A DNA stretch of 64,000 nt from UBA1189 sp045612065 (GCA_045612065.1 JAZKYH010000022.1:1-64000); one strand, 5' to 3'. Counted from the stretch's first letter, positions 16,103 through 24,651 are shown. Numbers and translations: made by a program. The notes: a model not told the origin generated them from the letters alone.

Positions 16103-17677
16103 GTGACCAGCGAATTATTCATTGACGTACAGCCCAACGACATCACCATTGCCCTGACCGAAGACAAGGTGTTGGTAGAGTTCCAGAAAGAGGGACGCGA
16201 GGCGTCGTTTTCTGTGGGCAACATGTACTTGGGACGGGTGAAGAAGATCATGCCCGGCCTGAATGCATGCTTTGTTGATGTAGGTTCGGCCAAAGAAGCT
16301 TTTCTTCACTATCAGGACTTGGGTAACCACTACAACTGTTACCACAAGTATACGAAACAGGTAGTCAGCGACAAGAAGAAACTCGCCCCCTACTCCAAGT
16401 CGGTGGGCCAGCCCGAGTTGCCCAAGGAGGGCAGCATCGCCAACATCCTGCAACAGGGTCAGGAGATTATGGTTCAGGTGACCAAGGAGCCCATCTCGAC
16501 CAAGGGTCCCCGTCTCACCGCCGAGCTCTCCTTTGCAGGCCGTTTCCTCGTACTCGTACCCTTCTCTGACAAGGTAAACGTATCCTCGAAGATCAAGTCG
16601 GCCGAAGAGCGTGCCCGACTCAAGCAGCTCATCCAGAGCATCAAGCCCAAGAACTTCGGCGTCATCGTGCGCACCGTAGCCGAGGGCAAGCGCGTTGCCG
16701 ATCTCGATGCCGAGCTCAAAGCCCTTGTCAAGCAGTGGGATGATGTCATCCTCAAGGTACAGAAAGCCGACAAGCCCCCCGTGCTCATCCACGAAGAGAA
16801 CAGCCGTGCCGTAGCCATGTTGCGCGACCTCTTCAACCCGTCGTACGAAGCCATCTACGTCAACGACGACAACGCATACAATGAGATACGCAACTACGTA
16901 TTACTCATTGCCCCCGACAGAGCACACGTGGTGAAACACTACACCGGCACGTTGCCCATCATGGACAACTTTGGCGTGACGAAGCAGATCAAGTCATCGT
17001 TCGGTCGCATCGTGCCTTACCGCGGTGGCGCCTACATGGTCATTGAGCACACCGAAGCCCTACACGTGGTAGATGTGAACAGTGGTAACCGTTCGCGTGG
17101 GAACACCAATCAGGAGGAAAATGCTATAGATGTGAATCTCGGAGCCGCCGACGAACTCGCCCGCCAGCTCCGATTGCGTGATATGGGCGGCATCATCGTG
17201 GTGGACTTCATCGATATGGACACTGCCGAGAATCGCCAGAAGCTCTATGAGCGCATGTGCCAAAACATGTCGCGCGATCGCGCCAAGCACAACATCCTGC
17301 CGCTGAGCAAGTTCGGTTTGATGCAAATTACCCGCCAGCGCGTGCGTCCTGCCATGGATGTAGCCGTTGAGGAGAGCTGCCCCGTATGCTTCGGCAAGGG
17401 CACCATCAAGGCATCCATATTGTTTACCGACACGCTGGAGAACAAGATTGACTACCTCGTAAAGAAATTGAAGATTAGCCGGTTCAACCTGCATGTGCAC
17501 CCCTATGTAGCAGCCTACATCAATCAGGGGTTCATCTCTATGAAAGCACGGTGGAAGATGAAGTATGGCTTCGGCATACGCATCACACCCAACCAGAGTA
17601 TCCCACTCCTCGCCTACAAGTTCTACGACGCGAAGGGCGAAGAGATAGACATGAAAGAAGAGGTAGAGATGAAATGA
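16103..17677 (+). CDS. rng: Ribonuclease G/E family endoribonuclease
   Basis: A 524-residue protein with a GTG start. It has an S1-like RNA-binding domain (about residues 30-120: GNMYLGRVKKIMPGLNACFVDVG), a 5'-sensor and RNase H-like part, the catalytic metal-binding aspartates in IIVVDFIDMD (about 370-380) and DVNSGN (about 325), and the zinc-link CPVCFGKG (about 425). It lacks the long degradosome scaffold of RNase E, so it is the short G type. It cuts single-stranded RNA and matures 16S rRNA in E. coli. Preceded by a hairpin and ended by a 19-bp perfect terminator stem. Confidence 0.94.
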   Translation: MTSELFIDVQPNDITIALTEDKVLVEFQKEGREASFSVGNMYLGRVKKIMPGLNACFVDVGSAKEAFLHYQDLGNHYNCYHKYTKQVVSDKKKLAPYSKSVGQPELPKEGSIANILQQGQEIMVQVTKEPISTKGPRLTAELSFAGRFLVLVPFSDKVNVSSKIKSAEERARLKQLIQSIKPKNFGVIVRTVAEGKRVADLDAELKALVKQWDDVILKVQKADKPPVLIHEENSRAVAMLRDLFNPSYEAIYVNDDNAYNEIRNYVLLIAPDRAHVVKHYTGTLPIMDNFGVTKQIKSSFGRIVPYRGGAYMVIEHTEALHVVDVNSGNRSRGNTNQEENAIDVNLGAADELARQLRLRDMGGIIVVDFIDMDTAENRQKLYERMCQNMSRDRAKHNILPLSKFGLMQITRQRVRPAMDVAVEESCPVCFGKGTIKASILFTDTLENKIDYLVKKLKISRFNLHVHPYVAAYINQGFISMKARWKMKYGFGIRITPNQSIPLLAYKFYDAKGEEIDMKEEVEMK

Positions 17678-17682
17678 AAGCA

Positions 17683-17720
17683 AAAAAGAAGAGGAGCACC
17701 GCGGTGCTCCTCTTCTTTTT
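17683..17720. terminator. Perfect 19-bp bidirectional terminator
   Basis: A 38-base perfect palindrome with A-run on the left and T-run on the right, between convergent rng and trpB2. It can end transcription from both sides. Confidence 0.9.
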
Positions 17721-17734
17721 AACGATAACGATAA

Positions 17735-19102
17735 CTAAAAGCCAATCTTCTCCTTCAGTTCACTGATGTTCTCGGCAATCACTTCATCGCTCAGGGTGTT
17801 GTTGATGAGGTTTCCGGCAAGGAACTGGTCATACGAAGCCATATCGATGAGTCCGTGTCCTGAGAGGCAGAAGAGGATAACCTTCTCCTCGCCCGTCTCG
17901 ATGCATTTCTTCGCCTCGCGTATGGTAGCCGCGATGGCGTGGCACGACTCGGGAGCAGGAATGATGCCCTCGGCAGCGGCAAACAGCGTGCCCGCCTCGA
18001 ACGACTCAATCTGCTCCACGTCAACAGCCTCCATCAAGCCATCCTTCAAGAGTTGCGACACCACCAAGCCCGCACCATGGTAGCGCAAGCCACCAGCATG
18101 GATGTTGGCCGGGCGAAAATTGTGGCCCAGCGTGAACATCGGTATCAGTGGTGTATAGCCCGACTCGTCGCCATAGTCGTAGTGGAACTCACCTCGTGTG
18201 AGCTTGGGGCACGAAGCCGGCTCGGCAGCTACAAAACGTGTCGTCTTGCCCTCCTTGATGTTGTGTCGCATGAATGGGAATGCCAATCCACCGAAGTTGG
18301 ATCCACCGCCGAAGCAGGCCACCACCACATCGGGATATTCACCCGCCATCTGCATCTGTTTCTCAGCCTCAAGGCCTATCACCGTCTGATGCAATGTCAC
18401 GTGCCCCATCACCGAGCCCAGCGTATATTTGCATCCCGGAGTCATCCTCGCCAGCTCCACCGCTTCAGAGATAGCCGTGCCGAGCGAACCTTGATGATTG
18501 GGATACTTGGTGAGAATATCCTTACCCGCACGAGTTGACATCGAGGGAGACGGAGTCACCTGAGCCCCGAAGGTCTGCATGATGCTACGACGATAAGGTT
18601 TCTGCTCATACGACACTTTCACCTGATACACTGCTGCCTCAAGGCCAAACACCTTGGATGCATACGACAATGCCGCGCCCCATTGCCCGGCACCCGTCTC
18701 GGTGGTAACATTCGTCACGCCCTCCTGCCTGCAGTAGTAGGCCTGCGCTAATGCAGAGTTGAGTTTATGAGAACCGATAGGACTTACACTCTCGTTCTTG
18801 AAATAGATGTGTGCCGGAGTACCCAGCGCCTTCTCCAAACCATAGGCACGCACGAGCGGCGTGCTGCGATAGTAGGTATACATCTCGCGTACCTGCTCGG
18901 GGATGTCGATCCACGCATCGGTCATGTTAAGTTCTTGGCTAGATGCCTCACGCGAGAAGAGTTCGCACAAGTCATCCTCTGTCACCGGCTCTCCCGTCTT
19001 GGGATTGAGCATAGGCATCGGCTTGTTAGGCATATCGGCCTGTATGTTATACCACTGAGTAGGTATTTCACTTTCGGGAAGGAAGAATCTTTTTTGTTTC
19101 AT
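17735..19102 (-). CDS. trpB: Tryptophan synthase beta chain, TrpB2 type
   Basis: A 455-residue PLP enzyme. It has the cofactor lysine in PIGSHKLNSA (about residue 117), the TETGAGQWG loop (about 138) and the phosphate-binding FGGGSNFGG (about 265). The long N-terminus and overall length (about 450, not about 400) identify the TrpB2 class, which joins indole and serine to tryptophan and often stands apart from trpA. Here it is a single gene with no other trp genes nearby. It lies behind a leader peptide with three Trp codons and a terminator (separate entries), so it is probably under tryptophan-dependent attenuation. Confidence 0.93.
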   Translation of the reverse strand: MKQKRFFLPESEIPTQWYNIQADMPNKPMPMLNPKTGEPVTEDDLCELFSREASSQELNMTDAWIDIPEQVREMYTYYRSTPLVRAYGLEKALGTPAHIYFKNESVSPIGSHKLNSALAQAYYCRQEGVTNVTTETGAGQWGAALSYASKVFGLEAAVYQVKVSYEQKPYRRSIMQTFGAQVTPSPSMSTRAGKDILTKYPNHQGSLGTAISEAVELARMTPGCKYTLGSVMGHVTLHQTVIGLEAEKQMQMAGEYPDVVVACFGGGSNFGGLAFPFMRHNIKEGKTTRFVAAEPASCPKLTRGEFHYDYGDESGYTPLIPMFTLGHNFRPANIHAGGLRYHGAGLVVSQLLKDGLMEAVDVEQIESFEAGTLFAAAEGIIPAPESCHAIAATIREAKKCIETGEEKVILFCLSGHGLIDMASYDQFLAGNLINNTLSDEVIAENISELKEKIGF

Positions 19103-19145
19103 TGTAGTGGATACTTAAAATCTTTTCACACCTGTTGTTCGATAT

Positions 19146-19190
19146 AAAAAAGGAAATCCGATGTTCTGTATACCATGAGCATCGGATTCC
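19146..19190 (-). terminator. trpB2 attenuator (leader terminator)
   Basis: On the minus strand GGAATCCGATG (19190-19180) pairs with CATCGGATTTCC (19163-19152), an 11-bp stem with one bulge, followed at once by six T residues and ATAT. It lies in the trpB2 leader, 44 bases before the start codon. The alternative partner of its 5' arm is 19240-19250, giving 11 pairs with two bulges, which would act as antiterminator. Confidence 0.85.
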
Positions 19191-19247
19191 TCTATCATCA
19201 TTCTGTCTTTTTGCTTTTTTCTATTTCGTATGACGTTGCAATCGTGC

Positions 19248-19301
19248 TCAATGAGTTTCACCAAGCCACCACCAATACTTACTAAGGTTCACAACCATCA
19301 T
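19248..19301 (-). CDS. trp leader peptide with three consecutive Trp codons
   Basis: ATG at 19301 to TGA at 19248; the product is MMVVNLSKYWWWLGETH. Three adjacent TGG codons (19274-19266) would stall a ribosome when charged tRNA-Trp is scarce. The stop codon lies inside the antiterminator arm (19240-19250), so a ribosome that finishes the peptide would mask that arm and allow the terminator at 19146-19190 to form. A fitting promoter lies 42 bases upstream. All elements of classical trp attenuation are therefore present; function is inferred from their arrangement. Confidence 0.85.
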   Translation of the reverse strand: MMVVNLSKYWWWLGETH

Positions 19302-19342
19302 CACAGGTAACACTTTTATCTATTTGAACGCTATTACGCGAG

Positions 19343-19373
19343 CAAAGTTACATCATTTCCGCATATCGCCAAA
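19343..19373 (-). promoter_or_regulatory. Promoter of the trpB2 leader transcript
   Basis: On the minus strand TTTG (19373-19370), 19 bases, TAACTTTG (19350-19343): full consensus. Transcription would start near 19335, about 35 bases before the leader peptide ATG. Confidence 0.8.
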
Positions 19374-19449
19374 CATTTTGCCACAAAAGTTCGCAATAAA
19401 AATACAAATCCATATTGATTCATCCACCAAACACCGCCAAAAGAGATAT

Positions 19450-21354
19450 TCATCCTGGGATTTCACTTAGCTCCAGCCAGCGCATGGTTTTCTCGTCGAG
19501 CTCTTCGTTGAGAGACGAAAGGCGGATAGACTTGACCGTGAGCTCATCGGCAGCGAGAGCACCTGTACAGAGCGCCTCCTCGATGGCGGCTTTCTCAGCC
19601 TCAAGCTCGGCAATGGCTTGCTCTACGGCGGCAAACTCTTGCCGCTCCTTGAATGTCTTCTTCCGGCTCTTGCCCTCAACAGATGATGAGCTGCGGTCAA
19701 CGGCCTTCGGCGAAGTGTTGACATTTTTCTGCTGAGACTGCTGCTTGCTGACTGTTGCCTGCTGGCGGTCAGCCTCCTCCTTCCACTCACGATACTGGGT
19801 ATAGTTGCCGGGGAAGTCGCGAATGTCGCCCTGACCATTGAAGACGAGCAGGTGGTCGACAATCTTGTCCATAAAGTAGCGGTCGTGACTCACCACGATG
19901 ACGCATCCCGCAAAGTCGCGCAAATACTCCTCGAGCACCTGTAGGGTGAGGATATCGAGGTCGTTGGTGGGCTCGTCGAGAATGAGGAAGTTGGGATTGC
20001 GCATAAGCACGGTGCAGAGGTAGAGGCGACGGCGCTCACCCCCACTGAGCTTATAGACATAGCTGTGTTGCTTCTCGGGCGGGAAAAGGAAATGTTGCAA
20101 GAACTGCGAGGCGGTGAGCTGCTTGCCTCCAGCCATGGGGATGACCTCGGCAATGTCGCGAGCCACGTCGATGACCTTCATCTGCGTATCGAACTGCAGA
20201 CCCTCTTGCGAGTAGTAGCCGAAGTGCACCGTCTCGCCAATGTCGAGGCGGCCACTGTCGGGGGCCAGCTGTCCGAGCAGCACCTTGAGGAACGAGCTCT
20301 TACCGGTACCATTATCGCCCACGATGCCGAGCTTCTCGTAACGCGAGAAGATGTAGGAGAACTTATCCAGGATGCAGCGGTCGCCGAAGCGGAGCGAGAG
20401 CTCGTCGGCCTCGAAGATTTTGCTGCCTATATAGGATGACTTCACATTGAGCTGCACGCGGTCGTTGGCCACGCGCTGCTTGGCCACTTTCTCGAGCTCA
20501 TAGAAGGCCTCCTCGCGGTAGCGCGCCTTGTGGCCACGAGCCTGGGGCATGCGACGCATCCACTCGAGCTCGGTGCGGTAGAGGTTATTGGCACGAACAA
20601 TCTCGGTGTTGCGTGCCTCGATGCGCTCTTCGCGCTTCTCGAGATAGTAGCTGTAGTTTCCCTTGTAAGAGTATACGGTGTGGTCATCGATTTCGATGAT
20701 TTCGTTGCACACGTTGTCGAGGAAGTAGCGGTCGTGAGTGACCATGAGCAGCGTGGCGGTGCTACGTGTGAGGTAGTCCTCGAGCCACTCGATGAGGGGT
20801 AGGTCGAGGTGGTTGGTGGGCTCATCGAGGATGAGCATGTCGGGGTTGCCGATGAGCACGTTGGCCAGGGCCACACGCTTGAGCTGGCCACCCGAGAGGG
20901 TCTCGACCTTCTGGTTATAGTCGGTGATATGGAGCGAGGAGAGTATCTGCTTGGCACGCTGCTCGTAGTTCCAGGCATCGGCATGTTCCATACGGTCGAG
21001 CAGGGCATCGAGCCCGGGCGTGCCGGGGGTCTCGAGGCATTGCTCATACTCGCGAATGAGTTGCAGGGTGTCGTTGGTGTCGTGAAAACAGGCTTCGAGC
21101 ACGGTGAGCCCCTCAGGATACAGGGGCTGCTGGCGCAGGTAGCCCACGCGTAGGTCGTTCTTGTAAACGATGCTGCCCTCGTCGTGCCCCTCGATGCCTG
21201 CCAGCACATCGAGCAGGGTGCTCTTGCCTGCTCCATTGCGAGCTATGAGGCCTACACGCTGCCCTTGAGCCACACCAAACGAGATACCCGAGAAGAGCAC
21301 CAAATCGCCAAACGACTTGGTGAGTCCATCGACCTGCAGGTAGGGAATCAGCAT
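19450..21354 (-). CDS. ABC-F family ATPase (Uup/EttA-like)
   Basis: A 634-residue soluble protein with two ABC ATPase domains and no membrane segment. The first domain (about residues 5-250) has Walker A ARNGAGKST, signature LSGGQLKRV and Walker B LILDEPTNHLD. The second (about 315-530) has GDNGTGKSS, LSGGERRRL and LILDEPTNDLD. The interdomain linker region and C-terminal coiled coil (about 560-630, rich in Glu, Ala and Lys) match Uup-type members. ABC-F proteins act on ribosomes or, for Uup, in precise excision and DNA metabolism. Antibiotic-protection members cannot be excluded by sequence alone. It overlaps the upstream gene by seven bases. Confidence 0.9.
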   Translation of the reverse strand: MLIPYLQVDGLTKSFGDLVLFSGISFGVAQGQRVGLIARNGAGKSTLLDVLAGIEGHDEGSIVYKNDLRVGYLRQQPLYPEGLTVLEACFHDTNDTLQLIREYEQCLETPGTPGLDALLDRMEHADAWNYEQRAKQILSSLHITDYNQKVETLSGGQLKRVALANVLIGNPDMLILDEPTNHLDLPLIEWLEDYLTRSTATLLMVTHDRYFLDNVCNEIIEIDDHTVYSYKGNYSYYLEKREERIEARNTEIVRANNLYRTELEWMRRMPQARGHKARYREEAFYELEKVAKQRVANDRVQLNVKSSYIGSKIFEADELSLRFGDRCILDKFSYIFSRYEKLGIVGDNGTGKSSFLKVLLGQLAPDSGRLDIGETVHFGYYSQEGLQFDTQMKVIDVARDIAEVIPMAGGKQLTASQFLQHFLFPPEKQHSYVYKLSGGERRRLYLCTVLMRNPNFLILDEPTNDLDILTLQVLEEYLRDFAGCVIVVSHDRYFMDKIVDHLLVFNGQGDIRDFPGNYTQYREWKEEADRQQATVSKQQSQQKNVNTSPKAVDRSSSSVEGKSRKKTFKERQEFAAVEQAIAELEAEKAAIEEALCTGALAADELTVKSIRLSSLNEELDEKTMRWLELSEIPG

Positions 21355-22211
21355 GGAGCCTCCCCCCTGCCCCTCTCAAGGGGTGATTCAGATGCCGCAG
21401 CCTCTTCAATGCGCTCCCTGACCTCATCGATGATATCGCTCATCTCCACCTCGGTGAGCAGCTCCCCATGTTTGCCAAAGAGGAGCATGGGACGCGCCAC
21501 ACAGGTGTTGCCATACATGAGCACGGGAGCTTCGACCTTGCCATTGACGAAGGTGTTCCACTCCAAGCCCTCGATGCTCTCGGTGAGCAGCGCACACAAG
21601 GTCACGCCCATCACGGCACCGGCATCGGAGCCGAGCTGCTTGGTCAACTCAGGGCGCAGGGCTATCTTCTGCAACAGGCGCACATTGTAGTCGATATCGC
21701 GGAAACGCTCCTTGAAGAGCTTCATGCCGAGGTCCTCGATGGTGGCATAGCACGACTCGATGAGGTCGACCTCGGATACGCGTACGGGGATATACTGATT
21801 GTGAAACGTGTCGCGAGGCTGCAAGATTTCGAGCGAAGCGATAAGGGCATTCACCAAGCCCAAATGCTCGTTCACGGAAGCCGTAAATGAGCACTCCACA
21901 CAAGTCTGACCACAACCGATGGTCCAGCGGTGAGTGGTATACTCCACCAGCTGCTCGGTGAACGACTCGGCACTATATATCGTCTCCCAACGGCCCACCT
22001 TGGCGAGCTTGGCACCCGAAGCCTTCAGAGCCTGACGCATCATGGAGTCGCCAAACGAAGAAGAGGCATCGCGATAGGCCGAAATACGGAAATTGCCATC
22101 CCACTTCTCGGGATTATAAAACAAGAAGCAGTCGGTCTCTTCACTGAACTCGAACCACTCTTCGGGGTAGGCAAATGCAAACCATGAGCCGGGAGATATA
22201 AACTTTTTCAT
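21348..22211 (-). CDS. Bacteroidetes protein of unknown function (DUF3805/DUF3806-like)
   Basis: A 287-residue protein, no signal peptide. The N-terminal half (about residues 1-135, starting with SPGSWFAFAYPEEWFEFSEE) looks like the compact beta-rich domain seen in DUF3805 proteins, and the C-terminal half (about 150-265) like DUF3806. These family names are recalled, not searched. The last residues (SPLERGRGEAPC) are encoded by a GC-rich repeat of the interspersed type and probably are not part of the ancestral protein. It overlaps the ABC-F gene by seven bases and is likely co-transcribed. No function is known to me. Confidence 0.6.
   Translation of the reverse strand: MKKFISPGSWFAFAYPEEWFEFSEETDCFLFYNPEKWDGNFRISAYRDASSSFGDSMMRQALKASGAKLAKVGRWETIYSAESFTEQLVEYTTHRWTIGCGQTCVECSFTASVNEHLGLVNALIASLEILQPRDTFHNQYIPVRVSEVDLIESCYATIEDLGMKLFKERFRDIDYNVRLLQKIALRPELTKQLGSDAGAVMGVTLCALLTESIEGLEWNTFVNGKVEAPVLMYGNTCVARPMLLFGKHGELLTEVEMSDIIDEVRERIEEAAASESPLERGRGEAPC
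21356..21395. repeat. GC-rich repeat at the 3' end of the DUF-type gene
   Basis: C-rich run, CTCTCAAGGGG and flanking bases resemble the palindromic elements inside metH and wecB. It supplies the final codons of the minus-strand gene ending at 21348 and the seven-base overlap with the ABC-F start. Confidence 0.5.
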
Positions 22212-22293
22212 CGGTCAAATGTTATTGGTAACAAAATATGGCACAAAATTAAAAAAAAATTGGTCAATGTATGGCCAATCTAAATAAAATATC

Positions 22294-22301
22294 TACTTTT
22301 G
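22294..22301 (+). promoter_or_regulatory. -7 element of rho
   Basis: TACTTTTG matches TAnnTTTG. The predicted transcript begins near 22308, leaving a leader of about 118 bases before the ATG at 22426. A TTTG at the right distance upstream was not found. Confidence 0.55.
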
Positions 22302-22318
22302 CAGTGTCGAATAGAGTT

Positions 22319-22391
22319 CCACACTACATTTTTTCAACAAATCACCGAACTGACGCAGTCTCCTTCCGAGGAGTATGTGCGTAGAGTGTGG
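22319..22391 (+). promoter_or_regulatory. Structured leader of rho
   Basis: CCACACTAC (22319-22327) pairs with GTAGAGTGTGG (22381-22391) except for a two-base bulge. A small inner hairpin CTCC-TTCCGA-GGAG lies between. It could serve in autoregulation, as rho leaders do in E. coli; that is inference. Confidence 0.35.
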
Positions 22392-22425
22392 AGTGACAGG
22401 TACAACATCACATACTACATATTAT

Positions 22426-24495
22426 ATGTACAACATCATCCAACTAACCAACAAAGATTTGGGCGAACTGCAAGAAATCGCCAACGAAATGGGCATCAAG
22501 GGCATCAAGTCACTTGAGCGCCAAGACCTCATCTATCGCATCCTCGATGAGCAGGCCATTGCCGGAGCACAGAAGAAGGTTGCCGCCGAGGAGGATAGAA
22601 ACGAACGTCGCCAGCGCACCCGCATCAACAAGAAAGAGGTGGCCAACAAGGTATACTCGGCCGATAAGGACAAGGCCGAAAAGGTGGACGACACGCCCAA
22701 GATTGTGGCAACACCCATCGCACAACAGGAGACTGACAAAACTGCCTCTGAGCAAGAGCAAAAACCACTTGCTAATGGCGGTCAACAGACAACAGACGAT
22801 GCCCCCCACCAGCAACAAGCCGCTACCAAGAAACGCGGTCGCAAGCCTAAAAATAATAGTCAACAGACAACAGACGACAGACAACAGACGACAGACAATA
22901 ATAATCAGCAGGCTACGGACAATAAGGTTACGGACGGTGGTCAACAGACAACAGACGATGTTCCCCAGCAACAGGGCGGTGCCAAGAAGCGCGGACGCAA
23001 GCCCAAGAATAATGGACAACAGACAGCGGACAGCAGCCAACAGACTGCAGAGACAACCGCATCGCCTGAGGTACCCGGCGAGTCGCTCGTTGAAGAGCCC
23101 AGCAGCGATTTCGTAGCCATCGAGGACCTGCCCAGCGACTCAAACGAATTACCTACCGAGCTCATCGGTAAGTTTGAGCAGACCAAGCTCGACAAGCAAC
23201 AGGGCGAACAGCCACAGCAAGAGAAGAAGCACAAGAACAAGCATAAGAACAACAACGCCGAGCAGAACAATGATGCTGAACAAAATGCCAACACGGCCAA
23301 TGAGCAGCAACAGGAACAGCAGAAGCAGGAACAACAGAAGCCTGAGCGCCGCCAACCCGAGCAAGAGCGCTACAACTTTGACAACCTCATTGAGGTAAAT
23401 GGCGTGCTCGAGATTATGCCCGACAATTACGGCTTCTTGCGTTCGGCAGACTATAACTATCTCGCTTCACCCGACGACATCTACGTATCGCAGAACCAAA
23501 TCCGCTTCCACGGCCTCAAGACCGGTGACGTGGTGGAGGGTACCATACGCCCCGCTCGCGAAGGTGAGAAGTACTTCCCCTTGATGAAGATTACCCGTAT
23601 CAACGGACTGGACCCCAACGTGGTGCGCGACCGTGTTCCCTTCGAGCACCTCACCCCACTTTTCCCCGATGAGAAGTTCACCCTCTGCAAGGGCTACAAC
23701 GATAACCTCTCGGCTCGCGTAGTAGACCTCTTCTCGCCCATCGGTAAGGGTCAGCGCGGCCTCATCGTGGCACAGCCCAAGACGGGTAAGACCATACTCC
23801 TCAAGGACATTGCCAATGCCATTGCAGCCAACCACCCCGAGGTATACATGATAATGCTCCTCATTGACGAGCGCCCCGAGGAGGTTACCGACATGGCACG
23901 CAGCGTAAACGCTGAGGTGATAGCCTCAACCTTCGACGAGCCCGCCGAGCGCCACGTGAAGATTGCCGGTATCGTGCTCGAGAAGGCTAAGCGCATGGTA
24001 GAGTGCGGACACGACGTGGTCATCTTCCTCGACTCAATCACTCGCCTGGCACGTGCCTACAACACCGTATCACCTGCATCGGGTAAAATCCTCTCAGGTG
24101 GTGTGGATGCCAATGCCTTGCACAAGCCCAAGCGCTTCTTCGGTGCTGCACGTAACATCGAGAACGGAGGTTCGCTCACCATCATCGCTACCGCCCTCAC
24201 CGAGACCGGTTCAAAGATGGACGAGGTGATTTTCGAGGAGTTCAAGGGTACGGGCAACATGGAACTTCAGCTCGACCGCAACCTCTCGAATAAGCGTATC
24301 TTCCCTGCCGTGAACATCGTGGCATCAAGCACTCGTCGCGATGACCTTCTGCACGACAAGCAGACCCTTGACCGTATGTGGATCTTGCGCAAGTTCCTCT
24401 CAGACATGAACCCCATCGAGGCTATGGACTTCGCCAAAGGTCGTCTCGAGGGCACCAAGAACAACGAGGAATTCCTCTTGAGCATGAACTCATGA
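22426..24495 (+). CDS. rho: Transcription termination factor Rho with large disordered insertion
   Basis: A 689-residue hexameric RNA helicase that ends transcription. The N-terminal Rho_N domain spans about residues 1-45. A low-complexity insertion (about 75-310) is rich in Gln, Asn, Asp, Thr and Lys. Then come the RNA-binding cold-shock domain (about 325-400: VNGVLEIMPDNYGFLRS) and the RecA-like ATPase with QPKTGKT (Walker A), LLIDERPEEVTDM and the Q/R-loop region. The frame also reaches an ATG at 22375, but the ATG at 22426 gives the family N-terminus MYNIIQL. The disordered insertion of B. theta Rho was reported to drive phase separation. It contains two copies of an AT-hook-like KKRGRKPKNN. 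Confidence 0.95.
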   Translation: MYNIIQLTNKDLGELQEIANEMGIKGIKSLERQDLIYRILDEQAIAGAQKKVAAEEDRNERRQRTRINKKEVANKVYSADKDKAEKVDDTPKIVATPIAQQETDKTASEQEQKPLANGGQQTTDDAPHQQQAATKKRGRKPKNNSQQTTDDRQQTTDNNNQQATDNKVTDGGQQTTDDVPQQQGGAKKRGRKPKNNGQQTADSSQQTAETTASPEVPGESLVEEPSSDFVAIEDLPSDSNELPTELIGKFEQTKLDKQQGEQPQQEKKHKNKHKNNNAEQNNDAEQNANTANEQQQEQQKQEQQKPERRQPEQERYNFDNLIEVNGVLEIMPDNYGFLRSADYNYLASPDDIYVSQNQIRFHGLKTGDVVEGTIRPAREGEKYFPLMKITRINGLDPNVVRDRVPFEHLTPLFPDEKFTLCKGYNDNLSARVVDLFSPIGKGQRGLIVAQPKTGKTILLKDIANAIAANHPEVYMIMLLIDERPEEVTDMARSVNAEVIASTFDEPAERHVKIAGIVLEKAKRMVECGHDVVIFLDSITRLARAYNTVSPASGKILSGGVDANALHKPKRFFGAARNIENGGSLTIIATALTETGSKMDEVIFEEFKGTGNMELQLDRNLSNKRIFPAVNIVASSTRRDDLLHDKQTLDRMWILRKFLSDMNPIEAMDFAKGRLEGTKNNEEFLLSMNS
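22779..23027 (+). repeat. Tandem duplication within the Rho insertion
   Basis: Two units, one starting near 22779 and one near 22938 (159 bases, 53 codons apart), each encode GGQQTTDD, a Gln-rich patch, KKRGRKPKNN and a QQT end. At DNA level the CAACAGACAACAGACGA string recurs at 22783, 22861 and 22942. Confidence 0.8.
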
Positions 24496-24513
24496 AAAAG
24501 TATTGAAACTACA

Positions 24514-24560
24514 AATGAAAAGCCCTCTCAAGCCCCCGAACTTGAGAGGGTATTTTCATT
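24514..24560 (+). terminator. Terminator of rho
   Basis: Arms CCCTCTCAAG (24523-24532) and CTTGAGAGGG (24541-24550) are perfect, extended by AATGAAAA and TTTTCATT outside. The loop CCCCCGAA and the arms look like the GC-rich repeat family. Confidence 0.85.
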
Positions 24561-24619
24561 TAATAGTTGAATCGTTCATTTTTAACATACAAAGGCTTCA
24601 ATCTTTAAGAAACATTCTT

Positions 24620-24627
24620 TACCTTTG
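24620..24627 (+). promoter_or_regulatory. -7 element of the wzi gene
   Basis: TACCTTTG, a full TAnnTTTG match, 25 bases before the start codon at 24652. No clear -33 element was found. Confidence 0.55.
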
Positions 24628-24651
24628 TAAAGGTACAAGAACACACTTAAA

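Noticed and set aside
20442..21236. 264-codon frame inside the ABC-F gene on the same strand
   Set aside because: Serine/threonine/proline-rich product with no family features; the overlapping ABC-F frame has full Walker and signature motifs.
22375..22425. Upstream ATG that would lengthen Rho by 17 residues
   Set aside because: The extra residues come from the structured leader; Bacteroidales Rho begins MYNIIQL, at 22426.
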